The notes: a model not told the origin generated them from the sequence alone. A stretch of DNA of 12,717 nucleotides from Moraxellaceae bacterium UBA2031 (GCA_002333145.1 DDBN01000050.1:1-12717); one strand, 5' to 3'; positions 1-7,619 are shown, numbered from the stretch's first letter. Made by a program: numbers and translations.

Positions 1-51
1 TTTGTGCTCAAGGCCGAGCTTCAGAAGGGCGAGGCCGAACATGAACACTGA
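1..51 (+). CDS. Efflux RND periplasmic adaptor subunit (czcB-like), C-terminal end only
   Basis: Reading from base 1 gives 16 residues (FVLKAELQKGEAEHEH) and a TGA stop at 49-51. A short tail of this kind, with KGEAEHEH ending in alternating His/Glu, is what I know from the C-terminus of CzcB/CusB-type membrane fusion proteins, which link the inner-membrane pump to the outer-membrane channel in the periplasm. The position 29 bp upstream of a czcA gene supports this strongly, since the order czcC-czcB-czcA is usual. The start and body of the gene lie outside the window, so domain content cannot be checked. Confidence 0.75.
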   Translation, partial: FVLKAELQKGEAEHEH

Positions 52-80
52 GTGCCGTATTACTAGCGCGGAGGTGCATC

Positions 81-3000
81 ATGCTTGAGCGCCTTCTCGG
101 GTTTTCCCTCAAACACCGCTATCTCGTCGTCATGCTGGTGGCGCTGGCCGCGGCCTGGGGCATTTATTCCCTGCAGCAGCTGCCTATCGATGCGGTGCCG
201 GATATCACCAACAACCAGGTGCAGATCAACACCGAGCTGCCCGGCCTCTCGCCCGAGGACATGGAAAAGCAGGTCACGTTTCCCATCGAGAGTGCGCTGG
301 CCGGCGTACCGGGACTGGAATCCACCCGCTCGCTGACCCGCAATGGTTTCTCTCAAGTGACCGTTATTTTCCGGGACGATGTGGACATCTACTTCGCCCG
401 CAACCAGGTCACCGAGCGCTTGAGTGAGGTGAAAGAAACCTTGCCGACGGGTGCCGCTCCGCGCATGGGCGCGATCTCGACGGGGCTGGGCGAGGTCTAT
501 ATGTGGGCCGTGCGCTTTTCCCATCCAGGAGGCAAGGGCGCGACGATCCAGGACGGCGAGCCGGGCTGGCAATCCGATGGTAGCTATCTCACGCCGGAAG
601 GCGAGCTATTGCGCACGGAAGTGGCCCAGTTGGCGTATCTGCGCACGGTGCAGGACTGGATCATCCGGCCCCAGATCAAGGGCCTGCCGGGCGTAGCCGG
701 CGTCGATGCCATCGGGGGCTTCGAGAAGCAGTACCACGTGCAGCCCGATCCCCTGAAGCTGCGTGCCTATGGCCTCGGCATCAATGACCTGGCCGAAGCC
801 CTGGAGCGAGCTAACCAGAGCCGGGGCGCGGGCTTTATCGAACAGCGGGGCGAGGCGTATCTCGTACGTGCCGATGGGCGCCTGAAGTCCGTGCAGGATA
901 TTGCGTCGGCCGTCGTGGTCACCCGTAACGGCACCCCCGTCTATGTGCGCGATATTGCGCAGGTCGATATAGGGGAAGAGTTGCGCACAGGCTCTGCCAC
1001 CGAGAATGGCCATGAGGTTGTCGTCGGTACGGCGCTCATGCGCATCGGCGAGAACTCGCGCACGGTCGCCATTGGCGTCGATGAAAAAATGGAAGAAGTA
1101 CGACGTAGCCTGCCCCCCGGCATCGAGGCGCAGACAGTGCTTAACCGCAGCAAGCTGGTCAACGCCACCGTCGCCACGGTCGTGAAGAACCTCAGTGAAG
1201 GCGCGGTGCTGGTCGTGATCGTGCTCTTCGTTCTGCTGGGGAACATCCGTGCCGCGTTGATCACGGCAGCGGTGATTCCGCTCACGGTGCTATTGATGAG
1301 CACCGGCATGGTCAAGGCCGGTATCAGTGGCAATCTGATGAGTCTGGGCGCACTGGATTTCGGCCTCATCGTGGATGGCGCGGTCATCATCGTGGAAAAC
1401 TGCCTCAGCCGTCTGGCCCTTCGCCAGCAGCACCTGGGCCGGCCGCTGGAACTGGGCGAGCGTCTCTCAGAGGTTCTGCATGCCAGCCGGGAAATGGTGC
1501 AGCCCTCGGTCTTTGGCCAGGCCATCATCATTACTGTGTATCTGCCCATCCTCGCCCTGGAGGGCGTGGAAGGCAAAATGTTCCATCCCATGGCGGCAAC
1601 CGTGATCATGGCGCTGGTGGCGGCCTTTGTGCTGTCGCTCACGCTGGTGCCGGCGTTGGTGGGCATCTTCTTCAAGGGTTCGGTCGTCGAGCATGAAAGC
1701 AGGATCATCCGCAAAAGCCGCGAGATCTACGCGCCGCTGTTGCGCAAGGCGCTGACTAGACAGGGGGCGGTTATCGGCGGTGCCGTGGGATTTTTCCTGC
1801 TCAGCCTGTTGATTTTCACCCGCCTCGGGCAGGAGTTCATTCCCACGCTGGATGAAAAGGACATCGCCATGCATGCCATGCGTATTCCCAGCACCGGCAT
1901 CAAGCAGTCCACGGAAATGCAGAAACGGGTCGAGCAGGCCGTGAGCCAATTGCCGGAGGTGTCCTTCGTGTTTGGCAAGACCGGTACGGCGGAAATGGCG
2001 GCGGACCCGATGCCGCCAAACGTGTCGGATACCTTCATCATCTTCAAGCCGCGTGAGGAATGGCCCGACCCTGATCTGCCAAAGTCGGCACTGATCGAGA
2101 AGATACAGACGCAGGCTTCCCTGGTGCCCGGCAACAACTACGAGTTCACCCAGCCCATCCAGATGCGTTTCAACGAGCTGCTCTCGGGCGTGCGCGGCGA
2201 TGTGGCCATCAAGCTCTTTGGTGATGACTTCGGTACGCTGCAGACGACGGCCAACCAGATCGCGTCGGCATTGCGCGGCATCGATGGCGCCAGCGAGGTG
2301 AAGGTCGAGCAGGTGGAGGGCCAGGCGCTGCTGGATGTGGTAATCGACCGCGAGGCCCTGTCTCGCTACGGTATTCCCATGGCCACGGCCCAGGAGACGG
2401 TTGCCGCCGCGATCGGTGGTCAGGAAGCCGGCGAGATCTTCGAAGGGGATCGTCGCTTCAGCGTCGTGGTGCGGCTGCCGGAAGAGTTGCGCACGGATCT
2501 GGACAGCCTGCGCGCGCTGCCCATCCTGCTGCCGGGCGAAAAGGGCTTTGTCACGCTCGGGGCCGTGGCCCAACTCGACATCAAGGAAGGTCTGAACCAG
2601 ATCAGCCGTGAAGACGGCAAGCGGCGCGTGGTCGTGCAGGCCAATGTGCGGGGTCGTGACCTGGGCTCGTTTGTGGAAGAGGCGCAGCAACAAATCACCA
2701 CCCAGGTGAAGCTGCCGGCCGGCTACTGGCTGACCTGGGGAGGGCAATACGAAAACCTGCAACAGGCCAAGCAGCGGCTGCTGCTGGTGGTGCCGGCCTG
2801 CTTCGCGCTGATCTTCCTGCTGCTCTTCTCGGCGCTGGGCTCGGCCCGGCAGGCGTGGATCGTGTTCAGTGCGGTGCCGCTCGGCCTTACCGGCGGCATC
2901 ATCGCCCTGTGGCTGCGCGGCATGCCGTTCTCCATCACGGCGGCCGTGGGCTTTATCGCGCTCTCGGGCGTGGCGGTGCTGAACGGCCTGGTGATGGTGA

Positions 3001-3302
3001 GCCGCATCAACCAGCTGCGCGATAACGGCCTGCCCCTGGAGCAGGCCATTACCGAGGGATCACTGTCGCGCCTGCGACCGGTACTGATGACCGCGCTGGT
3101 GGCGGCACTGGGCTTCGTGCCCATGGCGCTGGCGATGGGCACCGGGTCGGAAGTGCAGAAGCCGCTGGCCACCGTGGTCATTGGCGGGATAATTACCAGT
3201 ACGTTCCTGACGCTGCTGGTGCTGCCGGCGTTGTACCGCCGCTTTGCAGCCCCGGAAGAATACACTGACAAATTGCAAGGAGACCGTCGCGATGGCCGAT
3301 GA
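81..3302 (+). CDS. czcA: CzcA-type heavy-metal efflux RND pump, inner-membrane subunit
   Basis: A 1073-aa protein, complete, of the HME-RND family: proton-driven export of divalent metal from the periplasm/cytoplasm through a CzcB adaptor and CzcC channel. One N-terminal membrane helix (about 11-31) is followed by a periplasmic loop, a helix bundle (about 370-550), a helix near 565-585, a second loop and a final bundle (about 897-1055). The fourth-helix charge relay reads DFGLIVDGAVIIVEN with D426, D432 and E439. The 6- and 7-residue spacing equals D402/D408/E415 of Cupriavidus CzcA, pointing to Zn/Co/Cd rather than the Cu/Ag (CusA) type. A loop around residues 148-180 is somewhat longer than in classical CzcA. 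The start is set by GGAGG at 70-74, six bases before ATG 81. The 3' end overlaps the ATPase gene by 11 bp, indicating co-translation. Exact metal specificity is inferred. Confidence 0.95.
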   Translation: MLERLLGFSLKHRYLVVMLVALAAAWGIYSLQQLPIDAVPDITNNQVQINTELPGLSPEDMEKQVTFPIESALAGVPGLESTRSLTRNGFSQVTVIFRDDVDIYFARNQVTERLSEVKETLPTGAAPRMGAISTGLGEVYMWAVRFSHPGGKGATIQDGEPGWQSDGSYLTPEGELLRTEVAQLAYLRTVQDWIIRPQIKGLPGVAGVDAIGGFEKQYHVQPDPLKLRAYGLGINDLAEALERANQSRGAGFIEQRGEAYLVRADGRLKSVQDIASAVVVTRNGTPVYVRDIAQVDIGEELRTGSATENGHEVVVGTALMRIGENSRTVAIGVDEKMEEVRRSLPPGIEAQTVLNRSKLVNATVATVVKNLSEGAVLVVIVLFVLLGNIRAALITAAVIPLTVLLMSTGMVKAGISGNLMSLGALDFGLIVDGAVIIVENCLSRLALRQQHLGRPLELGERLSEVLHASREMVQPSVFGQAIIITVYLPILALEGVEGKMFHPMAATVIMALVAAFVLSLTLVPALVGIFFKGSVVEHESRIIRKSREIYAPLLRKALTRQGAVIGGAVGFFLLSLLIFTRLGQEFIPTLDEKDIAMHAMRIPSTGIKQSTEMQKRVEQAVSQLPEVSFVFGKTGTAEMAADPMPPNVSDTFIIFKPREEWPDPDLPKSALIEKIQTQASLVPGNNYEFTQPIQMRFNELLSGVRGDVAIKLFGDDFGTLQTTANQIASALRGIDGASEVKVEQVEGQALLDVVIDREALSRYGIPMATAQETVAAAIGGQEAGEIFEGDRRFSVVVRLPEELRTDLDSLRALPILLPGEKGFVTLGAVAQLDIKEGLNQISREDGKRRVVVQANVRGRDLGSFVEEAQQQITTQVKLPAGYWLTWGGQYENLQQAKQRLLLVVPACFALIFLLLFSALGSARQAWIVFSAVPLGLTGGIIALWLRGMPFSITAAVGFIALSGVAVLNGLVMVSRINQLRDNGLPLEQAITEGSLSRLRPVLMTALVAALGFVPMALAMGTGSEVQKPLATVVIGGIITSTFLTLLVLPALYRRFAAPEEYTDKLQGDRRDGR

Positions 3303-5517
3303 GCAGAACTGCGGCGCTTGCCGCGAGCAGGAAGCGCCTGGGGCGACGCCGTCCGCCGCCCAGAACGGAACCCGCTTGGCATTCACCATCAGCAACATGG
3401 ACTGCCCCACGGAAGAAAAGCTGATCCGCAAGCAGTTGGAGGGAAAACGCGGCATAGACGCGCTGCAGTTCAACCTCATGGAGCGCAAGCTCACGGTGAC
3501 GACCACGCTGTCGGTCTCGGCCCTGCAGGCGGCATTAGGGGAAATCGGCATGCAGGCGGAGCCGGTTACCACCGAGGGCGGGCTGGTGAATGTGGACCTG
3601 CAGTCTCCGGAGAGCTCTCGGGGGCTCTGGTGGCGAGTCGGTGGCGCGGGGATCATGGCCGTGCTGGCCGAAGGACTGGTGTTCGCCGGCATGGCGGAGA
3701 CCTCGTGGCCCGTGGTGACGCTGGCCTTGCTGGCCATTGCCTTGGGTGGTGTGGATACCCTGCGCAAGGGCTGGATCGCGCTCAAGACCTTTACGCTCAA
3801 CATCAACTTCCTGATGTCCATTGCCGTGGCCGGGGCCATGCTGATCGGCCAGTGGCCGGAAGCCGCGATGGTGACGGTGCTCTTTGCCATCGCCGAGCTG
3901 ATCGAGTCCTACTCGCTGGAGCGCGCACGCGGCGCCATCCAGAAGCTGATGGCCATGGCGCCGGAGACGGCCCGCCTGCGCACGGCGGAGGGTCAGTGGC
4001 AGGAGGTGGAGGCGCGCACCGTGTCGCCCGGCCAGATCGTGCAGGTGCTGCCGGGCGAGCGCGTGCCGCTGGATGGCGAGGTGGTGGCCGGTCGCAGTAC
4101 GGTAAACCAGGCACCCATCACGGGCGAAAGCCTGCCGGTGGAAAAGCAGATCGGGGATGCCGTGTTTGCCGGCACGATCAACGAGCATGGCGTCATTGAG
4201 GTGAAGGTCAGCGCGGACTACTCGCATACCACGCTGGCGAAGATCATCGAGACGGTGCAGGAGGCACAGGCACAGCGGGCGCCCACCCAGCGCTTTGTGG
4301 ACGAGTTCGCCCGTTACTACACCCCTGCCGTAGTGCTCATGGCGTTGTTCGTTGTGCTCGTGCCGACGGTGTTGATGGGGCTTCCCTTTGAGACCTGGCT
4401 GTATCGCGGTCTGGTGTTGCTGGTGATTGCCTGTCCCTGCGCCCTGGTGATCTCCACGCCGGTGACCGTGGTCAGCGCCCTCGCGGCGGCGGCGCGTCAC
4501 GGCATTCTCGTCAAGGGCGGGGTGTACCTGGAGGGAGGGCACAAGCTGACGCTGGTGGCGCTCGACAAGACCGGCACCCTGACCGAGGGCCGGCCCGTCG
4601 TCACGGATGTGCTGCCCTTGAATCACCGCTCCGTGCCCGAGCTCCTGCAACTGGCGATGAGCCTCGATGCGCATTCGACACATCCGGTGGCGGCCGCGAT
4701 TGTCACCCACGCGACAGGGCAGGGCGTATCGCCCCTGGTGGTAACGGAGTTCGAGTCCCTGACGGGACGGGGCGTCACCGGCGTCATTGACGGCCAGCGC
4801 TATTACCTCGGCAATCACCGCCTGATCGAGGAACTCGTGGTCTGCAGTCCGGCGGTCGAGGAGCGGCTGTTCCGCCTGGAGGCTGAAGGCAAGACGGCGG
4901 TCGTGCTGGCGACCACGACCGAGCCGCTGGCGGTGCTGGCCGTGGCAGATGCCATTCGGGAATCCAGTGTGCAGGCGATCCGGGAGCTGAATGCCATGGG
5001 CATCAGGACCTTGATGCTGAGCGGAGACAACCAGCAGACGGCCAGCACGATCGCGGCACAGGTCGGCATTACGGACGCCCGCGGCAACCTGCTCCCCGAG
5101 GACAAGCTGAAAGTCGTGTCTGAACTGCAGGCCGCTGGTGAGGTCGTGGGCATGGTGGGGGATGGCGTCAATGATGCGCCGGCCCTGGCCAAATCGTTCA
5201 TCGGCTTTGCCATGGGGGCGGCAGGCACCGATACCGCGCTGGAGACGGCCGATGTGGCGTTGATGAAAGATGACCTGCGCAAGCTGCCGGCGTTCATTTC
5301 GCTCAGCCGCCAGGCATCTCGCGTGCTCTGGCAGAACATCACTGTGGCGCTCGGCATCAAGGCGGTGTTCTTCGGATTGGCCCTGGCCGGCATGGCCACG
5401 CTCTGGATGGCGGTGTTTGCCGATGTGGGAGCGAGCCTGATCGTGGTGTTCAATGGTCTGAGGTTGCTGCGTTCGGGGAATGGCATGAAGCATCAGGAGG
5501 CCGGCGATGCGCCCTGA
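3292..5517 (+). CDS. zntA: Zn/Cd/Pb-transporting P1B-type ATPase
   Basis: A 741-aa heavy-metal ATPase exporting cytosolic Zn2+, Cd2+ or Pb2+ at the cost of ATP. Visible in order: an N-terminal HMA-like domain with MDCPTEE (C38, D37, E41, E42) instead of a CxxC; membrane helices about 113-135, 138-155 and 169-205; TGES 277-280; ion-binding CPC (381-383); phosphorylated D425 in DKTGT; HP at 464-465; GDGVNDAP 623-630; and C-terminal helices with K690 and D711. CPC plus K and D 21 residues apart is the P1B-2 signature (K693/D714 in E. coli ZntA). The start is ATG 3292, with AAGGAG at 3277-3282 nine bases before it; an upstream TTG at 3244 is less likely. The gene overlaps czcA by 11 bp, so ATPase and RND pump are probably translated together and work in series. 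CadA or CzcP would be equally fair names. Confidence 0.94.
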   Translation: MADEQNCGACREQEAPGATPSAAQNGTRLAFTISNMDCPTEEKLIRKQLEGKRGIDALQFNLMERKLTVTTTLSVSALQAALGEIGMQAEPVTTEGGLVNVDLQSPESSRGLWWRVGGAGIMAVLAEGLVFAGMAETSWPVVTLALLAIALGGVDTLRKGWIALKTFTLNINFLMSIAVAGAMLIGQWPEAAMVTVLFAIAELIESYSLERARGAIQKLMAMAPETARLRTAEGQWQEVEARTVSPGQIVQVLPGERVPLDGEVVAGRSTVNQAPITGESLPVEKQIGDAVFAGTINEHGVIEVKVSADYSHTTLAKIIETVQEAQAQRAPTQRFVDEFARYYTPAVVLMALFVVLVPTVLMGLPFETWLYRGLVLLVIACPCALVISTPVTVVSALAAAARHGILVKGGVYLEGGHKLTLVALDKTGTLTEGRPVVTDVLPLNHRSVPELLQLAMSLDAHSTHPVAAAIVTHATGQGVSPLVVTEFESLTGRGVTGVIDGQRYYLGNHRLIEELVVCSPAVEERLFRLEAEGKTAVVLATTTEPLAVLAVADAIRESSVQAIRELNAMGIRTLMLSGDNQQTASTIAAQVGITDARGNLLPEDKLKVVSELQAAGEVVGMVGDGVNDAPALAKSFIGFAMGAAGTDTALETADVALMKDDLRKLPAFISLSRQASRVLWQNITVALGIKAVFFGLALAGMATLWMAVFADVGASLIVVFNGLRLLRSGNGMKHQEAGDAP

Positions 5518-5547
5518 TACCCGGAAATTGTCCCGGGGAGTCAGCGT

Positions 5548-5730
5548 ATGAGCCCGCAACTGAAGGCCACCTTCGCCACTGAAATGCAGCAAGCCAAGCG
5601 CTACTTCCGGACCGGCGAGATAGACAGCGCGTTTGCCCATCTGGAACGGGCCCATATCCTGGGGCAGCGCGATGTCCAAAGGCCCATGCCCATACCGGCG
5701 GATTTACGCGAACTGCTGAAGACACACTAA
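5548..5730 (+). CDS. Short DUF3703-family protein, apparently with an internal deletion
   Basis: A 60-aa soluble protein with no signal peptide or membrane helix. The first 42 residues (AFAHLERAHILGQRD region) match my recollection of the N-terminal half of DUF3703 proteins, small uncharacterised proteins often found in czc/cad metal-resistance clusters. The last part (PMPIPADLRELL) matches their C-terminus. Full family members run to about 110-120 aa, with a tryptophan- and glycine-rich middle (an SHWxML segment, then GNTGG) that is absent here; the two ends are joined in frame near residues 42-45. The start is ATG 5548 with GGGGAG at 5535-5540. It lies 30 bp after the ATPase gene and 15 bp before ynfA, inside the operon. 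The family assignment is from memory; function is unknown and this version may not be active. Confidence 0.7.
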   Translation: MSPQLKATFATEMQQAKRYFRTGEIDSAFAHLERAHILGQRDVQRPMPIPADLRELLKTH

Positions 5731-5745
5731 TTAAGGGAGAGGGTC

Positions 5746-6084
5746 ATGCTGGTCGCGAAAACGCTGGCGTTGTTTGTGGTCACCGCGCTGGCCGAGATCA
5801 TTGGCTGTTACCTGCCGTGGTTGTGGTTAAAGAAAGGGGCTCCTGGCTGGGTGCTGTTGCCAGCGGCTGTCAGTCTGATGCTGTTCGCCTGGCTGCTGAC
5901 GCTGCATCCCGCGGCCAGCGGCCGCATCTATGCTGCCTACGGCGGCGTTTACGTGGCGACTGCGCTGGTCTGGCTGCATGTCGTCGATGGGGTGCCACTG
6001 ACACGCACGGATATCCTGGGTGCAGTGATTACCTTGTTGGGGATGGTTGTCATTGTCATGGGCTGGCAGTCAGCGGAGAGCTAG
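5746..6084 (+). CDS. ynfA: YnfA/UPF0060 family small membrane protein
   Basis: A 112-aa protein made almost entirely of four hydrophobic helices (about 4-24, 33-52, 60-78 and 88-107). It has the family-typical beginning with an acidic residue in helix 1 (LAEIIGCYLPWLWL), a short loop with LKKG, and the HPAASGRIYAAYGGVYVA segment. This identifies the UPF0060/YnfA family, which resembles half-size drug/metabolite (SMR-like) transporters; the true substrate is not settled. Length is normal for the family (about 108 aa). The start is ATG 5746, preceded by a purine-rich AGGGAGAGGG at 5734-5743. It is the last gene of the metal operon, 15 bp after the DUF3703 gene, so co-transcription with the efflux genes is likely. 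A metal-related role is inference from position only. Confidence 0.9.
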   Translation: MLVAKTLALFVVTALAEIIGCYLPWLWLKKGAPGWVLLPAAVSLMLFAWLLTLHPAASGRIYAAYGGVYVATALVWLHVVDGVPLTRTDILGAVITLLGMVVIVMGWQSAES

Positions 6085-6141
6085 GGCACGTTGTCGGTAG
6101 CTCTGCAGAACTGGCATCCAGGATGTCTAATAAAGCCTGAT

Positions 6142-6990
6142 TCATGAATCTTCAGCAGAACGAGCCCGCAGCTTTTGAAAGTGCTCTTGCCAGGCCTGCT
6201 GCTCTGCTGTGGGCTTCTTTTTGGCATCTTGTGCCTCGCAAAGCTCCCGTGATTTCCGAGCGTCGTCCTCCGGCCAGCAGCTATCCCGATAGCCTTCCCA
6301 GAACACGACTGTTCGTAGCCGATGGTTAGCTGACGGGAACACCCACTCGGGATATTGCACATCAATGTAAGAAAAGAGATCGGGGTACATCCGACGTAGC
6401 GGTGGATAGTCTGCAATCGCGGGCTGCATGGCTCTGTAGGCGTGCAGTGCAAGAACCCGTAATGGTTCAGATGCGATGGCAGCCGACTCATGCACTAACA
6501 AAACCGCCGCCGCTAATGCCTCTAGTGACCCAAGGTGCGACAGCATGCCCGCAGTCTCTTCAGTAAAGGGAAGCCTGTCGGGCCGCCCAGGCTGCAGTGG
6601 TGACCGAAAAAGCAAGGCACAGACCTCCTCTCCCAGCGTTCGCAGTTCTGCATTGAGTCCATCCTGCGTCCGGGCATGCGGGAGCAGCGCTTTCCAGAGC
6701 GGGTGGTAGAGCCAGTCAGCCGTGCCAGGGTAAACCGACTCCGCGTAAGCAACCAGTTCCGACTTGGGCACCATATTGCCCGTTTCGTACCGATCCCAGC
6801 GCTGTGGGCGCGATACCCAGCCCGCTTCCCGGTGAAAAGACTCCGGGTGCAGTGTTTTCTCAATTGCATAGGCGCTGGGCAATCCGGAAACCAGGCGAAC
6901 TGCCTCGAACCAGACGCGCACACGTAGCGAGTCGACGGGAGACTTCTTGGGGCGCCCTCGTTTGGTGGGCAACTGGGGTGTTGTTGGCAT
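6142..6990 (-). CDS. Uncharacterised 282-aa protein with basic N-terminus, divergent from the 7099 gene
   Basis: I do not recognise a named family. The N-terminus has an AT-hook-like stretch KRGRPKK (residues 10-16). Then come VWFEAVRLVSGLPSAYAIE (26-44), which could be a helix-turn-helix-like fold, WDRYETG...VP (65-75) and YPGTADWLYHPLWKALL (87-103). I recall similar proteins (KRGRP-type start, 'SGLPSAYAIE', 'W..Y..G..VP', 'PGTA.W...PLW') as hypothetical genes on plasmids and genomic islands; this is memory, not a search. The C-terminal half is mostly helical, and the last 40 residues are charged (DDARKSRELCEAQDAKKK). No membrane segment. The ATG at 6990 has no clear Shine-Dalgarno; a TAATAT at 7020-7025 on this strand may be a -10 giving a short leader. 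It is convergent with ynfA, with 57 bp between them. A DNA-binding role is a guess. Confidence 0.75.
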   Translation of the reverse strand: MPTTPQLPTKRGRPKKSPVDSLRVRVWFEAVRLVSGLPSAYAIEKTLHPESFHREAGWVSRPQRWDRYETGNMVPKSELVAYAESVYPGTADWLYHPLWKALLPHARTQDGLNAELRTLGEEVCALLFRSPLQPGRPDRLPFTEETAGMLSHLGSLEALAAAVLLVHESAAIASEPLRVLALHAYRAMQPAIADYPPLRRMYPDLFSYIDVQYPEWVFPSANHRLRTVVFWEGYRDSCWPEDDARKSRELCEAQDAKKKPTAEQQAWQEHFQKLRARSAEDS

Positions 6991-7003
6991 GAAAAAGTGT
7001 AGA

Positions 7004-7029
7004 GGCGTGAAATTCCCGAATATTACGCC
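7004..7029. promoter_or_regulatory. Imperfect 26-bp palindrome between divergent genes (candidate operator)
   Basis: The arms GGCGT (7004-7008) and ACGCC (7025-7029) flank inner half-sites ATTC (7012-7015) and GAAT (7018-7021); 10 of 13 base pairs are complementary about the centre. The site lies 13 bp upstream of the 6990 start and overlaps a possible -10 hexamer (TAATAT, minus strand, 7020-7025). It would be well placed to control the minus-strand gene, perhaps by one of the two flanking proteins. No good -35 is visible at 16-18 bp. Regulatory function is inferred from symmetry and position. Confidence 0.4.
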
Positions 7030-7098
7030 GTCTTGCTGATCAAGTCCCGGTCACACAACAATCCGTGACAAGCGCAAACCTCCCGTGAGTACACGGCT

Positions 7099-7419
7099 AT
7101 GTCACATACATCCCTATCTACATCCCAGCTCGTCGCCGACATGGAGCGCCAGTACGGCCCTTTGCTGGGCGGTACGGCTCTTTACCGGGCGCTAGGCCTG
7201 CCATCTGCGGCCGCGTTCCGGCAAGCCGCAAGCCGTGAGGCCTTACCCGTTCAGGTGTTTTCGATTCCCCATCGCCGGGGGAGGTTTGCGTTGACCCGTG
7301 AAGTGGCGCAGTGGCTGGCCCGGCTGAAAGCCAGTACTGATGGAGCGGTGGGCCTGCCTGCACCCGAAGAGTCTGGGGTAGCGGATGATGATACGAACAG
7401 GAGGCACGCCATGACTTAG
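7099..7419 (+). CDS. Putative small DNA-binding protein (106 aa), island-type hypothetical
   Basis: A soluble 106-aa protein. Residues 8-78 look like a compact winged-helix or excisionase-like fold: SQLVADMERQYGPLLGG, then ALYRALGLPSAAAFRQAAS (28-46, a possible helix-turn-helix), then PVQVFSIPHRRGRFALTREVAQWLARL (50-76), whose basic HRRGR turn could be a wing. I recall proteins of this pattern (LVADME..YG..I/LGG, F.IP.RRG.FALT.DVA.WL) as hypothetical genes in proteobacterial integrative elements, sometimes near DUF3987 genes. The last 30 residues are acidic and probably disordered. ATG 7099 lacks a strong ribosome binding site, and I see no better in-frame start. It is transcribed away from the 282-aa gene and ends 33 bp before a strong terminator. 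The role is inferred, not known. Confidence 0.7.
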   Translation: MSHTSLSTSQLVADMERQYGPLLGGTALYRALGLPSAAAFRQAASREALPVQVFSIPHRRGRFALTREVAQWLARLKASTDGAVGLPAPEESGVADDDTNRRHAMT

Positions 7420-7452
7420 TGATACTGCTGCACTGAAATCACGGCCATGGAA

Positions 7453-7488
7453 GCAAAAAGGCCCGGGGTGATGACCCGGGCCTTTTGC
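7453..7488. terminator. Strong bidirectional intrinsic terminator
   Basis: Perfect 12-bp arms AAAAGGCCCGGG (7456-7467) and CCCGGGCCTTTT (7475-7486) enclose a 7-base loop; GC/GC extends the stem with one bulged A at 7455. The GC-rich core followed by a T-run on either strand fits an intrinsic terminator working in both directions. It ends transcription from the 7099 gene and separates it from the IS21 element. Confidence 0.85.
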
Positions 7489-7493
7489 AAGTA

Positions 7494-7524
7494 AAACAGT
7501 CTGGAGTGAGACACCTGACTGTTT
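7494..7524. repeat. Inverted repeat AAACAGTC / GACTGTTT at the IS left flank
   Basis: Two perfect 8-base arms (7494-7501 and 7517-7524) are separated by 15 bases, which contain a smaller GTG-AGA-CAC stem. The right arm overlaps the proposed left end of the IS21 element. It could be a cruciform, a protein site or part of the IS end; function is unknown. Confidence 0.5.
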
Positions 7525-7588
7525 CATTGTCTTTGCCTCCTTAACTGGCGTCAAGCCAGGGCCCCCTTTTGTCTTGCTGAACCGACGA

Positions 7589-7619
7589 GCGAGCGACTGC
7601 CTTGCAGGGTATCGCTCGC
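7589..7619 (+). promoter_or_regulatory. Stem-loop just upstream of the istA ribosome binding site
   Basis: The arms GCGAGCGA (7589-7596) and TCGCTCGC (7612-7619) pair perfectly. Inside, CTGC (7597-7600) and GCAG (7604-7607) form a second stem on a CTT loop, leaving GGTA unpaired. It ends a few bases before the purine-rich AAAAAGGAAGG that serves istA (ATG 7637). Such leader hairpins in IS elements can limit transposase expression from outside transcription; that role is inferred here. Confidence 0.5.

Noticed and set aside
1467..2762. 431-aa open frame on the minus strand
   Set aside because: It is antisense to czcA, with the same artificial composition rich in His, Gln, Arg and Leu and no credible domain.
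3244..3291. Upstream TTG start for the P-type ATPase
   Set aside because: It would overlap czcA by 59 bp and lacks a ribosome binding site, whereas ATG 3292 has AAGGAG at good spacing.
3535..5679. 714-aa open frame on the minus strand
   Set aside because: It lies antisense to the P-type ATPase gene, whose motifs are all intact. The frame is His/Gln/Arg-rich, as expected from the antisense of GC-rich coding DNA, and has no recognisable domain.
6111..6125. Small palindrome CATCC-A-GGATG between ynfA and the 6142 gene as a terminator
   Set aside because: The stem is too short and no T-run follows on either strand.
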